5,475 nucleotides of DNA from Calditrichota bacterium (GCA_008501655.1 QQUK01000360.1:1-5475); one strand, 5' to 3'. Shown: positions 1-5,440, numbered from the stretch's first letter. The notes: generated from the sequence alone by a model not told the origin. Numbers and translations: made by a program.

Positions 1-1544
1 TGTTGGGCGGTGAAATCATCGATGTATGTATATTTACCGGGATAAATACCGTCGGTGTTGAGATTATCTAAATGTGCAAACAGGCAAGAGCCTGATATAT
101 TTGTTGGAAAGCCGTCAACAATCTTAACAGAAGCTGCTTCGACGGGTCGTTTGTTCACTTTAATCGAAGCTTTCACTTCGGCGACTTCCATTTCAAATGG
201 CATGGCGATATGTCCGGCGATAGCTGAAGCTGCCACAACAGCCGGTGATGCTAAGTATGCCTCGGCTGATTTTGAACCCATGCGTCCTTTGAAATTTCTG
301 TTCGTTGCCGAAATACCGACTTCGTTATCTTCCAGAAGTCCATCACCCAGTCCGATACATGGTCCGCATCCGGGAGGGAGGACTTTGGCACCGGCATCAA
401 CAAGTTTCTGCCAGTCACCGCGAGATTCTGATGCATCCTGTACTTCAGAAGATGCGGCAGCTATGTAAAATTCTACGCCGTCGGCGACTTTTTTACCGGC
501 GACGACCTCGGCAGCTTGCGCGATATCTTCAACCCGGGAGTTGACACATGAAACAAGATACGCTTTGTGAATCTTAACATCAGACATTTGTGGAATCGGA
601 GTCATAACTTTGACATGATTAGGACCGGAAGCGTGCGGGGTTACCGTCGAAAGGTCAAGGGTCAACTCTTTCGCGTAAAAAGCATCTTCGTCAGCTTTAA
701 GAGTATTTCCTTTCAATTCGCTTAATCGATCATTATTCAATCTTGGATGTGCACCGTTTTTAGCATCAGCATCGGATGGAACGCCGGCAAGACCGCGTTT
801 AGCAACAAATGCAATTCTATCTTCAAGCCATTGATACGTAACCTCATCAATAGGGAAAACTCCAGCGAGTGCACCCCATTCGGTTGTCATATTGGCAATT
901 GTTAAACGGTCATCCAAACTTATTTCCGTTATACCGTCCCCGACAAATTCAATCGCGTGGTTGAGAACTTCATCATTGTTGAAATGTCCACAGAGGGTAA
1001 CAATAACATCTTTACCGGTAACACCCGCTTTTAGTTTCCCTGTGAGGGTGACTTTTGCAACCGGGGGAACCTGCCACCAGGTACGACCTGTCGCCCAAAG
1101 AGCGGCAGCATCGGTACGAACAATCGGAGTTCCCAGCACACCCATCCCACCGTACATGTTGGAATGAGAATCGGAGGCAACGACCATCGTGCCCGGCCAG
1201 GCGTAGCCTTCCTCACACATAATCTGATGCCCGATGCCCCGACCTGCGGGGTAGAAGTCGTGCCCCATAGATTTGGCAAACTCTTCAATTTTTTTATATT
1301 TGGTAAGGTTTGTCTCGGACTTGTCCTGAACATTATGGTCAAGCGTATTGACTATCTGGCGGACGTTGGCAATTTTTGTTGCACCGATAGATTTGAATTT
1401 CGGAATGACCGCACCGGTATTGTCATGGGTCATGACATGGGCGGGGGAGATGGAGAGATAATCACCTGATTTGACAATGTGACCATTATCGAGCCCAACA
1501 GCAAATTGCTGGGCTATTTTTTCAACAAGGTTCTGTTTTGACAT
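1..1544 (-). CDS. Homoaconitase, Lys4-like single-chain aconitase-superfamily enzyme (3' end outside window)
   Basis: The product is a [4Fe-4S] hydro-lyase of the aconitase superfamily, most like fungal homoaconitase Lys4, which interconverts homocitrate/homoaconitate and homoisocitrate in alpha-aminoadipate lysine synthesis. I translated 514 residues from ATG at 1544. Residues 34-42 (PAHVMTHDN), 98-106 (YPAGRGIGH), 124-132 (SDSHSNMYG) and 404-424 (including ISATNRNFKGRMGS) are superfamily motifs in their Lys4 form. The cluster-ligand cysteines are Cys333 (VSCVNSR) and Cys393/Cys396 (GCGPCIGLG), so the active site looks intact. From about residue 477 the chain runs straight into the swivel domain (LNTDGIYPGKYTY), so the subunits are fused, unlike the two-subunit bacterial LeuCD or HacAB enzymes. 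Lys4 is about 690 residues, so roughly 150-180 are missing at the left edge. Translation is probably coupled to the HD gene upstream. The swivel loop that helps set substrate choice lies outside the window, so homoaconitase rather than another aconitase activity is inferred from overall resemblance. Confidence 0.88.
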   Translation of the reverse strand, partial: MSKQNLVEKIAQQFAVGLDNGHIVKSGDYLSISPAHVMTHDNTGAVIPKFKSIGATKIANVRQIVNTLDHNVQDKSETNLTKYKKIEEFAKSMGHDFYPAGRGIGHQIMCEEGYAWPGTMVVASDSHSNMYGGMGVLGTPIVRTDAAALWATGRTWWQVPPVAKVTLTGKLKAGVTGKDVIVTLCGHFNNDEVLNHAIEFVGDGITEISLDDRLTIANMTTEWGALAGVFPIDEVTYQWLEDRIAFVAKRGLAGVPSDADAKNGAHPRLNNDRLSELKGNTLKADEDAFYAKELTLDLSTVTPHASGPNHVKVMTPIPQMSDVKIHKAYLVSCVNSRVEDIAQAAEVVAGKKVADGVEFYIAAASSEVQDASESRGDWQKLVDAGAKVLPPGCGPCIGLGDGLLEDNEVGISATNRNFKGRMGSKSAEAYLASPAVVAASAIAGHIAMPFEMEVAEVKASIKVNKRPVEAASVKIVDGFPTNISGSCLFAHLDNLNTDGIYPGKYTYIDDFTAQ

Positions 1545-1555
1545 TATAGCTCCTA
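1545..1555 (-). promoter_or_regulatory. Stop/RBS overlap coupling the HD gene to homoaconitase
   Basis: On the minus strand the HD gene's TAG stop (1555-1553) shares two bases with an AGGAG ribosome binding site (1554-1550), which lies five bases before the homoaconitase ATG (1544-1542). This supports ATG at 1544 as the true start. It implies that ribosomes ending on the HD gene can re-initiate on homoaconitase. Confidence 0.8.
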
Positions 1556-2098
1556 CCGCACCAGATCAAAGTCGATAAAATCACAATGATGGAAGATGAT
1601 TGATTCCGGTAGAAGTTTTTCACCATGACCTTCTTTGGAGTGAGTAGCGATGACATGCATCACTTCAGAGGGGAGACCATGTTTAAAGGCTAGTCCGACA
1701 CCGGAGAAAGGATGACGGATATGTTTGCCATAATCGGATTTGTTCGGTTTACCGTCGATGATTTCAAACTCCAGAAGTTTGCCGACATCGGCTAAGAGGG
1801 AACCGGAGATAAGGTAGTCACGATTGACTTTTGTTTTCTTTGCGCCGTGGACTTCATCGAGAACTTTATCGCATGCGATGCACATCAGACAGCAAGCGCG
1901 AACATGGTCGATAAACATGATCTGAACATTTTCAGCAAGCAATGTGAACGGGATATTACGAAGCAAATTTTCGGTCCATCCGCGGAATTCAATCGCTTCT
2001 TCCCAACATGCGATTGTTTTATTTTTTAAATCTTCATCTTTGATTAATTCAACTTCGGGGAGAAGTCTGATTACAATATCTCTTTTTGAGTCTGACAT
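1553..2098 (-). CDS. HD-superfamily protein with an altered HD dyad
   Basis: This 181-residue soluble protein has no signal peptide or membrane segment. It resembles HD-domain metal-dependent phosphohydrolases. The usual ladder of metal ligands is H...HD...H...H...D. Here I see His65 (FIDHVRAC), Ala103-Asp104 (LLADVGK, where most relatives have LLHDVGK), His126 and His129 (KHIRHPFSG), His153 (ATHSKEG) and His171/Asp173 (HHCDF). The fold and most ligands are kept, but the His of the namesake pair is Ala. It may therefore bind metal differently, be inactive, or belong to a subfamily where this is normal. Cys31, Cys69, Cys70, Cys73, Cys76 and Cys172 make it fairly cysteine-rich. An AAAGG ribosome binding site (2114-2110) precedes ATG 2098 by 11 bases. 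It is first in a two-gene unit with homoaconitase, so a role linked to that pathway is possible, but the substrate is unknown. Confidence 0.8.
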   Translation of the reverse strand: MSDSKRDIVIRLLPEVELIKDEDLKNKTIACWEEAIEFRGWTENLLRNIPFTLLAENVQIMFIDHVRACCLMCIACDKVLDEVHGAKKTKVNRDYLISGSLLADVGKLLEFEIIDGKPNKSDYGKHIRHPFSGVGLAFKHGLPSEVMHVIATHSKEGHGEKLLPESIIFHHCDFIDFDLVR

Positions 2099-2130
2099 TA
2101 TTACATATACCTTTCATACAAACGTTTTTA

Positions 2131-2160
2131 ATTATTTCAGCTATCATACAATTTTTTCAA
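2131..2160 (-). promoter_or_regulatory. Candidate sigma70-type promoter for the HD-homoaconitase operon
   Basis: Reading the minus strand, TTGAAA (2160-2155) and AATAAT (2136-2131) are 18 bases apart. They match the -35 and -10 consensus at 4 and 5 of 6 positions. The start would fall near 2124, giving a leader of about 25 bases before ATG 2098. The region is AT-rich, so chance matches are easy. Confidence 0.4.
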
Positions 2161-2162
2161 TA

Positions 2163-2178
2163 ATTAGTCCAGCCTAAT
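2163..2178. repeat. Inverted repeat ATTAG-N6-CTAAT, upstream of the minus-strand operon
   Basis: Arms ATTAG (2163-2167) and CTAAT (2174-2178) are perfect complements around six bases. The site lies directly upstream of the candidate -35 box of the HD-homoaconitase promoter. It has the same TTAG-N6-CTAA geometry as the repeat at 2268-2283. It may be an operator for the adjacent TetR-family protein. Confidence 0.4.
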
Positions 2179-2267
2179 CGGAGGAGAGTATCAGGAAGAA
2201 TGAAAAAAAACAAAAATTACACTATTTAGAGGACAAAATAGGACATGATAAGTTCTGTTATATATGA

Positions 2268-2283
2268 GTTAGTATGCACTAAT
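2268..2283. repeat. Inverted repeat GTTAG-N6-CTAAT in the divergent intergenic region
   Basis: GTTAG (2268-2272) and CTAAT (2279-2283) face each other across TATGCA. Counting one more base on each side of the spacer gives the perfect repeat TTAGT-ATGC-ACTAA. The left arm and spacer (GTTAGTATGCA) match the corresponding part of the repeat at 3098-3119 (GTTAGTTTGCA) at 10 of 11 positions. This supports a shared binding protein, most simply the TetR regulator encoded next door. Confidence 0.45.
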
Positions 2284-2375
2284 CCTCTTTTTGTGGGCAT
2301 GATTGTTATGGTATTGTATTACATAGATTTAAATGATATATGAGGTAGTTAAAAAGTGTAAGTTCTATATTATTA

Positions 2376-2391
2376 AGTGAAAAAAGTCACA
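2376..2391. promoter_or_regulatory. CRP/FNR-like palindrome
   Basis: AGTGA-AAAAAG-TCACA matches the E. coli CRP consensus TGTGA-N6-TCACA at nine of its ten fixed positions. Its centre is about 71 bases upstream of the predicted tetR transcription start, a spacing typical of an upstream activator site. Many CRP/FNR-family proteins in other phyla use related TGTGA or TTGA half-sites, so the actual binder cannot be named. One such site in AT-rich DNA can occur by chance. Confidence 0.35.
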
Positions 2392-2420
2392 AAAAAATGC
2401 AGAGTGAGTGAATATTTAAC

Positions 2421-2448
2421 TTGACTTTCCGATAGTAAACAATATGTT
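2421..2448 (+). promoter_or_regulatory. Predicted sigma70-type promoter of tetR
   Basis: TTGACT (2421-2426, 5 of 6 match to the -35 consensus) is followed after 16 bases by TATGTT (2443-2448, 4 of 6 match to the -10). Transcription would begin near 2455, leaving a very short leader before ATG 2473. The -10 box runs into the operator-like repeat at 2446-2462, as expected for autorepression. Confidence 0.5.
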
Positions 2449-2462
2449 AGTTAATGTTAACT
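2446..2462. promoter_or_regulatory. Candidate TetR operator at its own promoter
   Basis: Bases 2449-2462 form AGTTAA-TG-TTAACT, a perfect inverted repeat. The wider pattern GTTAGTT-N4-TTAACT recurs with identical spacing at 3099-3115, upstream of the cytochrome gene. TetR-family repressors commonly bind palindromes overlapping their own promoter, and this one overlaps the -10 box and predicted start site. Sequence and position are seen directly; binding is inferred. Confidence 0.55.
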
Positions 2463-2472
2463 CGAGGTGAAT

Positions 2473-3078
2473 ATGAGAAATGGATCAATAGACAGAAAAA
2501 CACAGATACTGAATGAAGCAACCAGACTCTTCTCTGATGCCGGGTATGATAAAGTAACTATCAAGCAGTTAGCTGAGGCATGTGGCATTACAGAACCGGC
2601 ACTCTATCGTCATTATACATCCAAAGAATCTATTTACGATGCTGTCCTTGATGCTATTGAAGCAAGACTTTCAGTAGATATCTTTTTTGAAGAACTTGAT
2701 AAGGTCAATGAGGTAGAGGATATGCTTCGTTCCTTTGCTTCTCATATTATAACTTTCTTTACAAAGAATGAGGATATCTACCGATTGTTATTGTTTTCTG
2801 CGCTTCGGGGACACTCAAAAGCAAAACGGGTGTATCAGATGATTCGTGGTTCTTATGTGAAGTATCTGAACCAGCGTCTGGATAAATTTTATGATGATGG
2901 AAAAATTATTAAGAAGAATAATGAAATCACCGCCCGCTGTTTTACCGGCATGGTTTTCGACTGCGCTTTAAGCGTTACTCTCTGGAGAGGTTTCCAGGGT
3001 AAACTGTATAAGCCGGAAGAAGTTGTCGAAAATAATGTACCGATTTATGCACGAGGATTATTGATAAACCAAAAGTGA
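2473..3078 (+). CDS. TetR/AcrR-family transcriptional regulator
   Basis: This 201-residue protein has the usual length of a TetR-family dimeric repressor. The N-terminal DNA-binding domain is clear: residues 8-50 form a three-helix unit, with the helix-turn-helix at about 27-46 (VTIKQLAEACGITEPALYRHY). The pattern ATRLFSDAGYDKVTI before it and SKESIYDAVL after it are family hallmarks. The C-terminal ligand and dimer domain (about 55-201) has no recognisable signature, so the effector is unknown. I place the start at ATG 2473, because GAGG (2464-2467) then lies five bases upstream; the in-frame GTG at 2467 would have no ribosome binding site of its own. The gene diverges from the HD-homoaconitase unit and lies 138 bases before a decaheme cytochrome gene in the same direction. 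Shared inverted repeats at its own promoter and ahead of the cytochrome gene suggest that it controls both. Confidence 0.93.
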   Translation: MRNGSIDRKTQILNEATRLFSDAGYDKVTIKQLAEACGITEPALYRHYTSKESIYDAVLDAIEARLSVDIFFEELDKVNEVEDMLRSFASHIITFFTKNEDIYRLLLFSALRGHSKAKRVYQMIRGSYVKYLNQRLDKFYDDGKIIKKNNEITARCFTGMVFDCALSVTLWRGFQGKLYKPEEVVENNVPIYARGLLINQK

Positions 3079-3097
3079 TCTCTTTTTTAAGCATTAT

Positions 3098-3119
3098 GGT
3101 TAGTTTGCATTAACTAACC
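3098..3119. promoter_or_regulatory. Candidate TetR operator upstream of the cytochrome operon
   Basis: GGTTAGTT (3098-3105) and AACTAACC (3112-3119) are perfect 8-base complements around the spacer TGCATT. This is the strongest inverted repeat in the window. The inner pattern GTTAGTT-N4-TTAACT matches the tetR promoter site (2446-2462) with the same spacing. It lies 20 bases past the tetR stop. It could also form an RNA hairpin, but no run of T follows on the plus strand, so an operator is a better reading than a terminator. Confidence 0.6.
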
Positions 3120-3163
3120 TAAAGAGGTAGAAATTGTATTGTTTTTATATATGTAAGGAGAAC

Positions 3164-3181
3164 GTTAGTCTAAAAGCTAAC
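3164..3181. repeat. Inverted repeat GTTAG-N8-CTAAC in the cytochrome leader
   Basis: GTTAG (3164-3168) and CTAAC (3177-3181) are perfect complements around eight bases. The arms are the same as the outer arms of the 3098-3119 repeat, but two bases closer together. It ends directly before the GGAGG ribosome binding site at 3183-3187. It could therefore be a second operator, or a small RNA hairpin affecting translation initiation. Confidence 0.4.
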
Positions 3182-3192
3182 TGGAGGTAATT

Positions 3193-3210
3193 ATGTTAAC
3201 CAAGAGGTGA
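3193..3210 (+). other. Five-codon mini-ORF (MLTKR) in the cytochrome leader
   Basis: A strong GGAGG (3183-3187) lies five bases before ATG 3193. The reading frame is M-L-T-K-R followed by TGA (3208-3210). The stop overlaps the GAGG region (3204-3207) that serves the cytochrome start at 3217. The mini-ORF is in the same frame as the cytochrome, which begins two codons after its stop. The better ribosome binding site thus belongs to the mini-ORF, and the cytochrome may depend on re-initiation. Whether it is translated cannot be told from sequence. Confidence 0.35.
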
Positions 3211-3216
3211 GTATTT

Positions 3217-4140
3217 ATGACAAAACTGAGATGCAGCGGTCTGTTGCTTCTGTTTTTTGGTCTGATACTTTTGACTACACAAGCTTTTGCTGGTGTGTCA
3301 AACGATGTATGTGCCAATTGTCATGATGAAACCACAACAGGGTTTGGTCATACAGCACACGGCATTTACTTCAGCTCAAAACCTTCGTTATCAGAAAACA
3401 GTTGTGAATCATGTCATGGTTCTGCTGTTGAACATATCGAAGATGGTGACCCGGAGAAGATTATCAATCCGGCGAACTCAGGACAGTTTGGGGCAAAGGA
3501 ACTTTGCTTAACCTGTCACACATCACACAAATTTGATAACTGGTCATTTTCCGATCATAACACAGCGGATTTGACGTGTGCAAGCTGCCACAGCGTGCAC
3601 AACAGTTATGAAAAACCATCGGTGTCCAAATCAAGTGAACTCTGTTTGTCTTGTCATACCGATGTCAAAGGTTCTTTAAACATGCCGTCACACCATCCAA
3701 TTGGTGAAGGTAAATTAAACTGTATCGATTGTCATGGAGTCCATGGGGAACCGGCTGCATTGACAATGGATAACCGCGGGTCGGAACTTTGTTATAGCTG
3801 TCATGCGGAAAAAGAGGGACCGTTTGTATTTGAACATGCTCCGGTACAGGAAGATTGTATGATCTGTCATACTCCACATGGTTCGGTTGCTGACAATCTC
3901 TTAAAACAGTCAGAACCGTCACTTTGTTTGTCCTGTCACCCGATGCACTTCCATGCTACCGTTGTATCTGTCGACGGAGATTTTCCGACGCCACAGGCAC
4001 CGGAACGCGCCGGAACATCGGTTCCGGATTCATTTGAACGCGGCATGCTTACAAAATGTACTCAATGCCACACATCTGTCCATGGTTCTGATATGCCTTC
4101 GCAGGCTACATCTACCGGTGGTCAGGGATTAACAAGATAG
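3217..4140 (+). CDS. Periplasmic decaheme c-type cytochrome, MtrA/DmsE/PioA family
   Basis: This 307-residue cytochrome carries electrons across the periplasm and into an outer-membrane conduit. Residues 1-25 form a Sec signal peptide (n-region with Lys3 and Arg5, hydrophobic core, cleavage after AFA). There is no lipobox, so the mature protein should be soluble. Ten CxxCH motifs start at residues 32, 63, 97, 121, 143, 169, 192, 214, 237 and 281, exactly the number expected for MtrA/DmsE. Fourteen other histidines are available as distal ligands, several in the CxxCHxxH form (hemes 3, 4, 6, 8 and 9). Residues 97-222 show a repeating two-heme unit: a CxxCH heme preceded by EL, then a His-rich linker, then CxxCHxxH. 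The length is close to MtrA and DmsE (about 300-335). GAGG at 3204-3207 supports ATG 3217. The barrel gene begins 9 bases downstream, matching the known mtrA-mtrB order. Direction of electron flow and the final partner are not shown by the sequence. Confidence 0.94.
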   Translation: MTKLRCSGLLLLFFGLILLTTQAFAGVSNDVCANCHDETTTGFGHTAHGIYFSSKPSLSENSCESCHGSAVEHIEDGDPEKIINPANSGQFGAKELCLTCHTSHKFDNWSFSDHNTADLTCASCHSVHNSYEKPSVSKSSELCLSCHTDVKGSLNMPSHHPIGEGKLNCIDCHGVHGEPAALTMDNRGSELCYSCHAEKEGPFVFEHAPVQEDCMICHTPHGSVADNLLKQSEPSLCLSCHPMHFHATVVSVDGDFPTPQAPERAGTSVPDSFERGMLTKCTQCHTSVHGSDMPSQATSTGGQGLTR

Positions 4141-4149
4141 GAGAAGGCT
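4138..4149 (+). promoter_or_regulatory. Stop/RBS overlap coupling the cytochrome to the barrel gene
   Basis: The cytochrome's TAG stop (4138-4140) shares two bases with AGGAG (4139-4143), which lies six bases before the barrel ATG at 4150. This is the same arrangement as between the HD and homoaconitase genes. It indicates one transcript with coupled translation, which would keep cytochrome and barrel in matched amounts. Confidence 0.75.
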
Positions 4150-5439
4150 ATGAAAATAAGATATATATCTATTCTTCTGTTAGCATTCCTTCTTCTGACT
4201 TCAACTTTTATCTCAGCAGATGAAGGTGCTAAAACAGAAAAAACGACATTCTGGTTTGGTTCTCATTATACAGATTTCTCAGACAACACCAAAAAAGTCG
4301 GAGAATATAACAAAGGTGAAAATGAACTGCTTCCAGAATTCGGTTTGTCCTATCTTTCGACAAATATGAATTCAATTTTTCGTTTCACCGGTCATTACTA
4401 TGACGATAAAAATATCTTCGCTTTATTAAATACAAAAGCATCTGATAAATTCAAAGCATCGGTTCAGTATCGTTCGATGGTAAAACAGGAAAGTCAGGAT
4501 CTTCTTGAAAACCTCGAAGCACGCGAATGGCTTCCGGCAGCTGGAACTATGAGTGGTAAAATGCTTACTCATGAAATTTTTGATCCAGATGCCGATTACA
4601 GCACTGACCGGAAAGAACTGCTTTCGAAAATATCCATGATGCTGACGGAGAAAAACAAAATCCGCTTTGAAGCAACTCACCGCATGATTTTGAAAACAGG
4701 AACCGAACAGTCAATCTCTTCAACACACTGTTTCAGCTGTCATATGACCTCTCAGACTCAGAGAGTAGATAATGAACAGCAGCAGTTTGAAGCCGGGCTT
4801 GACGGAGAATTTTCAAAAATGCAGGTTGGCTACAAATTTGGATACCGTTCATTCAATTCAAAAGTTGATAATGCACAGGGTTATTATGATGACGCCAAAC
4901 ATCCGGTAAACGGCGGTGCCGGCGGGGAATTTGGTCCTAGAGTAAGTTATGATGACGGTTGGTACGATATCAACGCCTATCCGAAAACAGAAAAAATCTC
5001 ACATAAGGTGAAGTTTAAAAAACATGTCGGCAAAGGATACTTTACGGGTGCTCTGGGATATGCCAAAGCAACCAACAAAGGTACCGATCTTTCGACTGAT
5101 GCTTATAACTCATCATTTAATTATGCATCTTTATTAAATCCAACGACAAGATTTATTTTTAAAGGTGCTTATTCAAAGTATGAATCTGATACTGTTTTTA
5201 TTGATCTGCCAGATTATAGACCAACTTCTTCAGACAGTAATTACTTTGATTTTGATTATACCCGTTATTCTGTTATAGATAGAAAAGATGTAAAACTTTC
5301 CGGGGAAATCATCAAACGAATCAATAAACAGATGACCGGTAATTTCAAACTTGGATACGATATTTCTAATCGTGAAAACTACCCTACCACATTTACAATG
5401 GATACCTCAAAACATAAGTATAATTATGTTTCCCGATAA
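4150..5439 (+). CDS. MtrB/PioB-like outer-membrane beta-barrel, short and possibly truncated
   Basis: The product is probably the porin sheath that holds the decaheme cytochrome in the outer membrane. Residues 1-23 are a Sec signal peptide (Lys2 and Arg4, hydrophobic core, cleavage after ISA). The rest is rich in Tyr, Phe and Gly in alternating patterns typical of transmembrane beta-strands, for example 76-84 (IFRFTGHYY), 225-234 (QVGYKFGYRS) and 334-344 (RFIFKGAYSKY). Assignment rests on this pattern and on the gene directly upstream. Residues 194-198 are CFSCH, a single c-type heme motif containing the protein's only two cysteines. Shewanella MtrB has an N-terminal CxxC; there is none here. 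Family members are usually about 650-800 residues with 26 or more strands, but this frame ends at 429 in the middle of strand-like sequence (KYNYVSR). A GC-rich inverted repeat follows at once, so a truncated gene is plausible; a genuinely short barrel or an assembly error are alternatives. Confidence 0.8.
   Translation: MKIRYISILLLAFLLLTSTFISADEGAKTEKTTFWFGSHYTDFSDNTKKVGEYNKGENELLPEFGLSYLSTNMNSIFRFTGHYYDDKNIFALLNTKASDKFKASVQYRSMVKQESQDLLENLEAREWLPAAGTMSGKMLTHEIFDPDADYSTDRKELLSKISMMLTEKNKIRFEATHRMILKTGTEQSISSTHCFSCHMTSQTQRVDNEQQQFEAGLDGEFSKMQVGYKFGYRSFNSKVDNAQGYYDDAKHPVNGGAGGEFGPRVSYDDGWYDINAYPKTEKISHKVKFKKHVGKGYFTGALGYAKATNKGTDLSTDAYNSSFNYASLLNPTTRFIFKGAYSKYESDTVFIDLPDYRPTSSDSNYFDFDYTRYSVIDRKDVKLSGEIIKRINKQMTGNFKLGYDISNRENYPTTFTMDTSKHKYNYVSR
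4729..4743 (+). other. Heme c attachment motif (CFSCH) within the beta-barrel gene
   Basis: The codons for residues 194-198 of the barrel read Cys-Phe-Ser-Cys-His, the standard covalent heme c site. It falls in a polar stretch between strand-like segments, so in a loop or turn. If heme is attached, the conduit would have an eleventh heme on the porin itself. A CxxC metal or disulfide role is the alternative. Confidence 0.6.
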
Positions 5440-5440
5440 C

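Larger units (their letters stand above)
2099..2472. other. Divergent intergenic regulatory region
   Basis: This AT-rich stretch of 374 bases separates the minus-strand HD-homoaconitase unit from plus-strand tetR, so it must hold promoters in both directions. It contains the candidate minus-strand promoter, two TTAG-N6-CTAA repeats, a CRP/FNR-like palindrome, the tetR promoter and an operator-like repeat, all listed separately. Between about 2185 and 2265, and between 2285 and 2370, I see only A/T-rich sequence and a short direct repeat of AGGACA at 2230-2235 and 2240-2245. I see no protein-coding gene, tRNA or recognisable riboswitch here. Confidence 0.7.

Noticed and set aside
55..1469. Several plus-strand open frames opposite the homoaconitase gene (55-468, 305-544, 892-1167, 1164-1469)
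   Set aside because: They lie antisense to a long frame that encodes clear aconitase motifs, have no family resemblance, and lack good ribosome binding sites.
1..1544. 3-isopropylmalate dehydratase large subunit (LeuC) or ordinary aconitase
   Set aside because: The chain continues into a swivel domain, which LeuC lacks, and many motif stretches follow the Lys4 form. An aconitase-like activity cannot be wholly excluded without the missing C-terminus.
1844..2177. Plus-strand open frames opposite the start of the HD gene (1847-2029, 1944-2177)
   Set aside because: They are antisense to a frame with a recognisable HD-domain ligand pattern and show no protein-like features of their own.
2200..2229. 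Nine-codon frame MKKNKNYTI behind purine-rich sequence
   Set aside because: It is too short and low in complexity to support as a gene, and the nearest AGGA is only three bases from the ATG.
2467..2475. GTG at 2467 as the tetR start
   Set aside because: The GTG is part of the GAGGTG that serves as ribosome binding site for ATG 2473, and no binding site lies upstream of it.
3098..3119. The strong inverted repeat after tetR as an intrinsic terminator
   Set aside because: No T-run follows the stem on the plus strand, the arms are AT-rich, and the same half-sites occur at the tetR promoter, which favours an operator.
3665..4680. Minus-strand open frames opposite the cytochrome and barrel genes (3665-3922, 4426-4680)
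   Set aside because: They are antisense shadows of genes with clear heme motifs and signal peptides.
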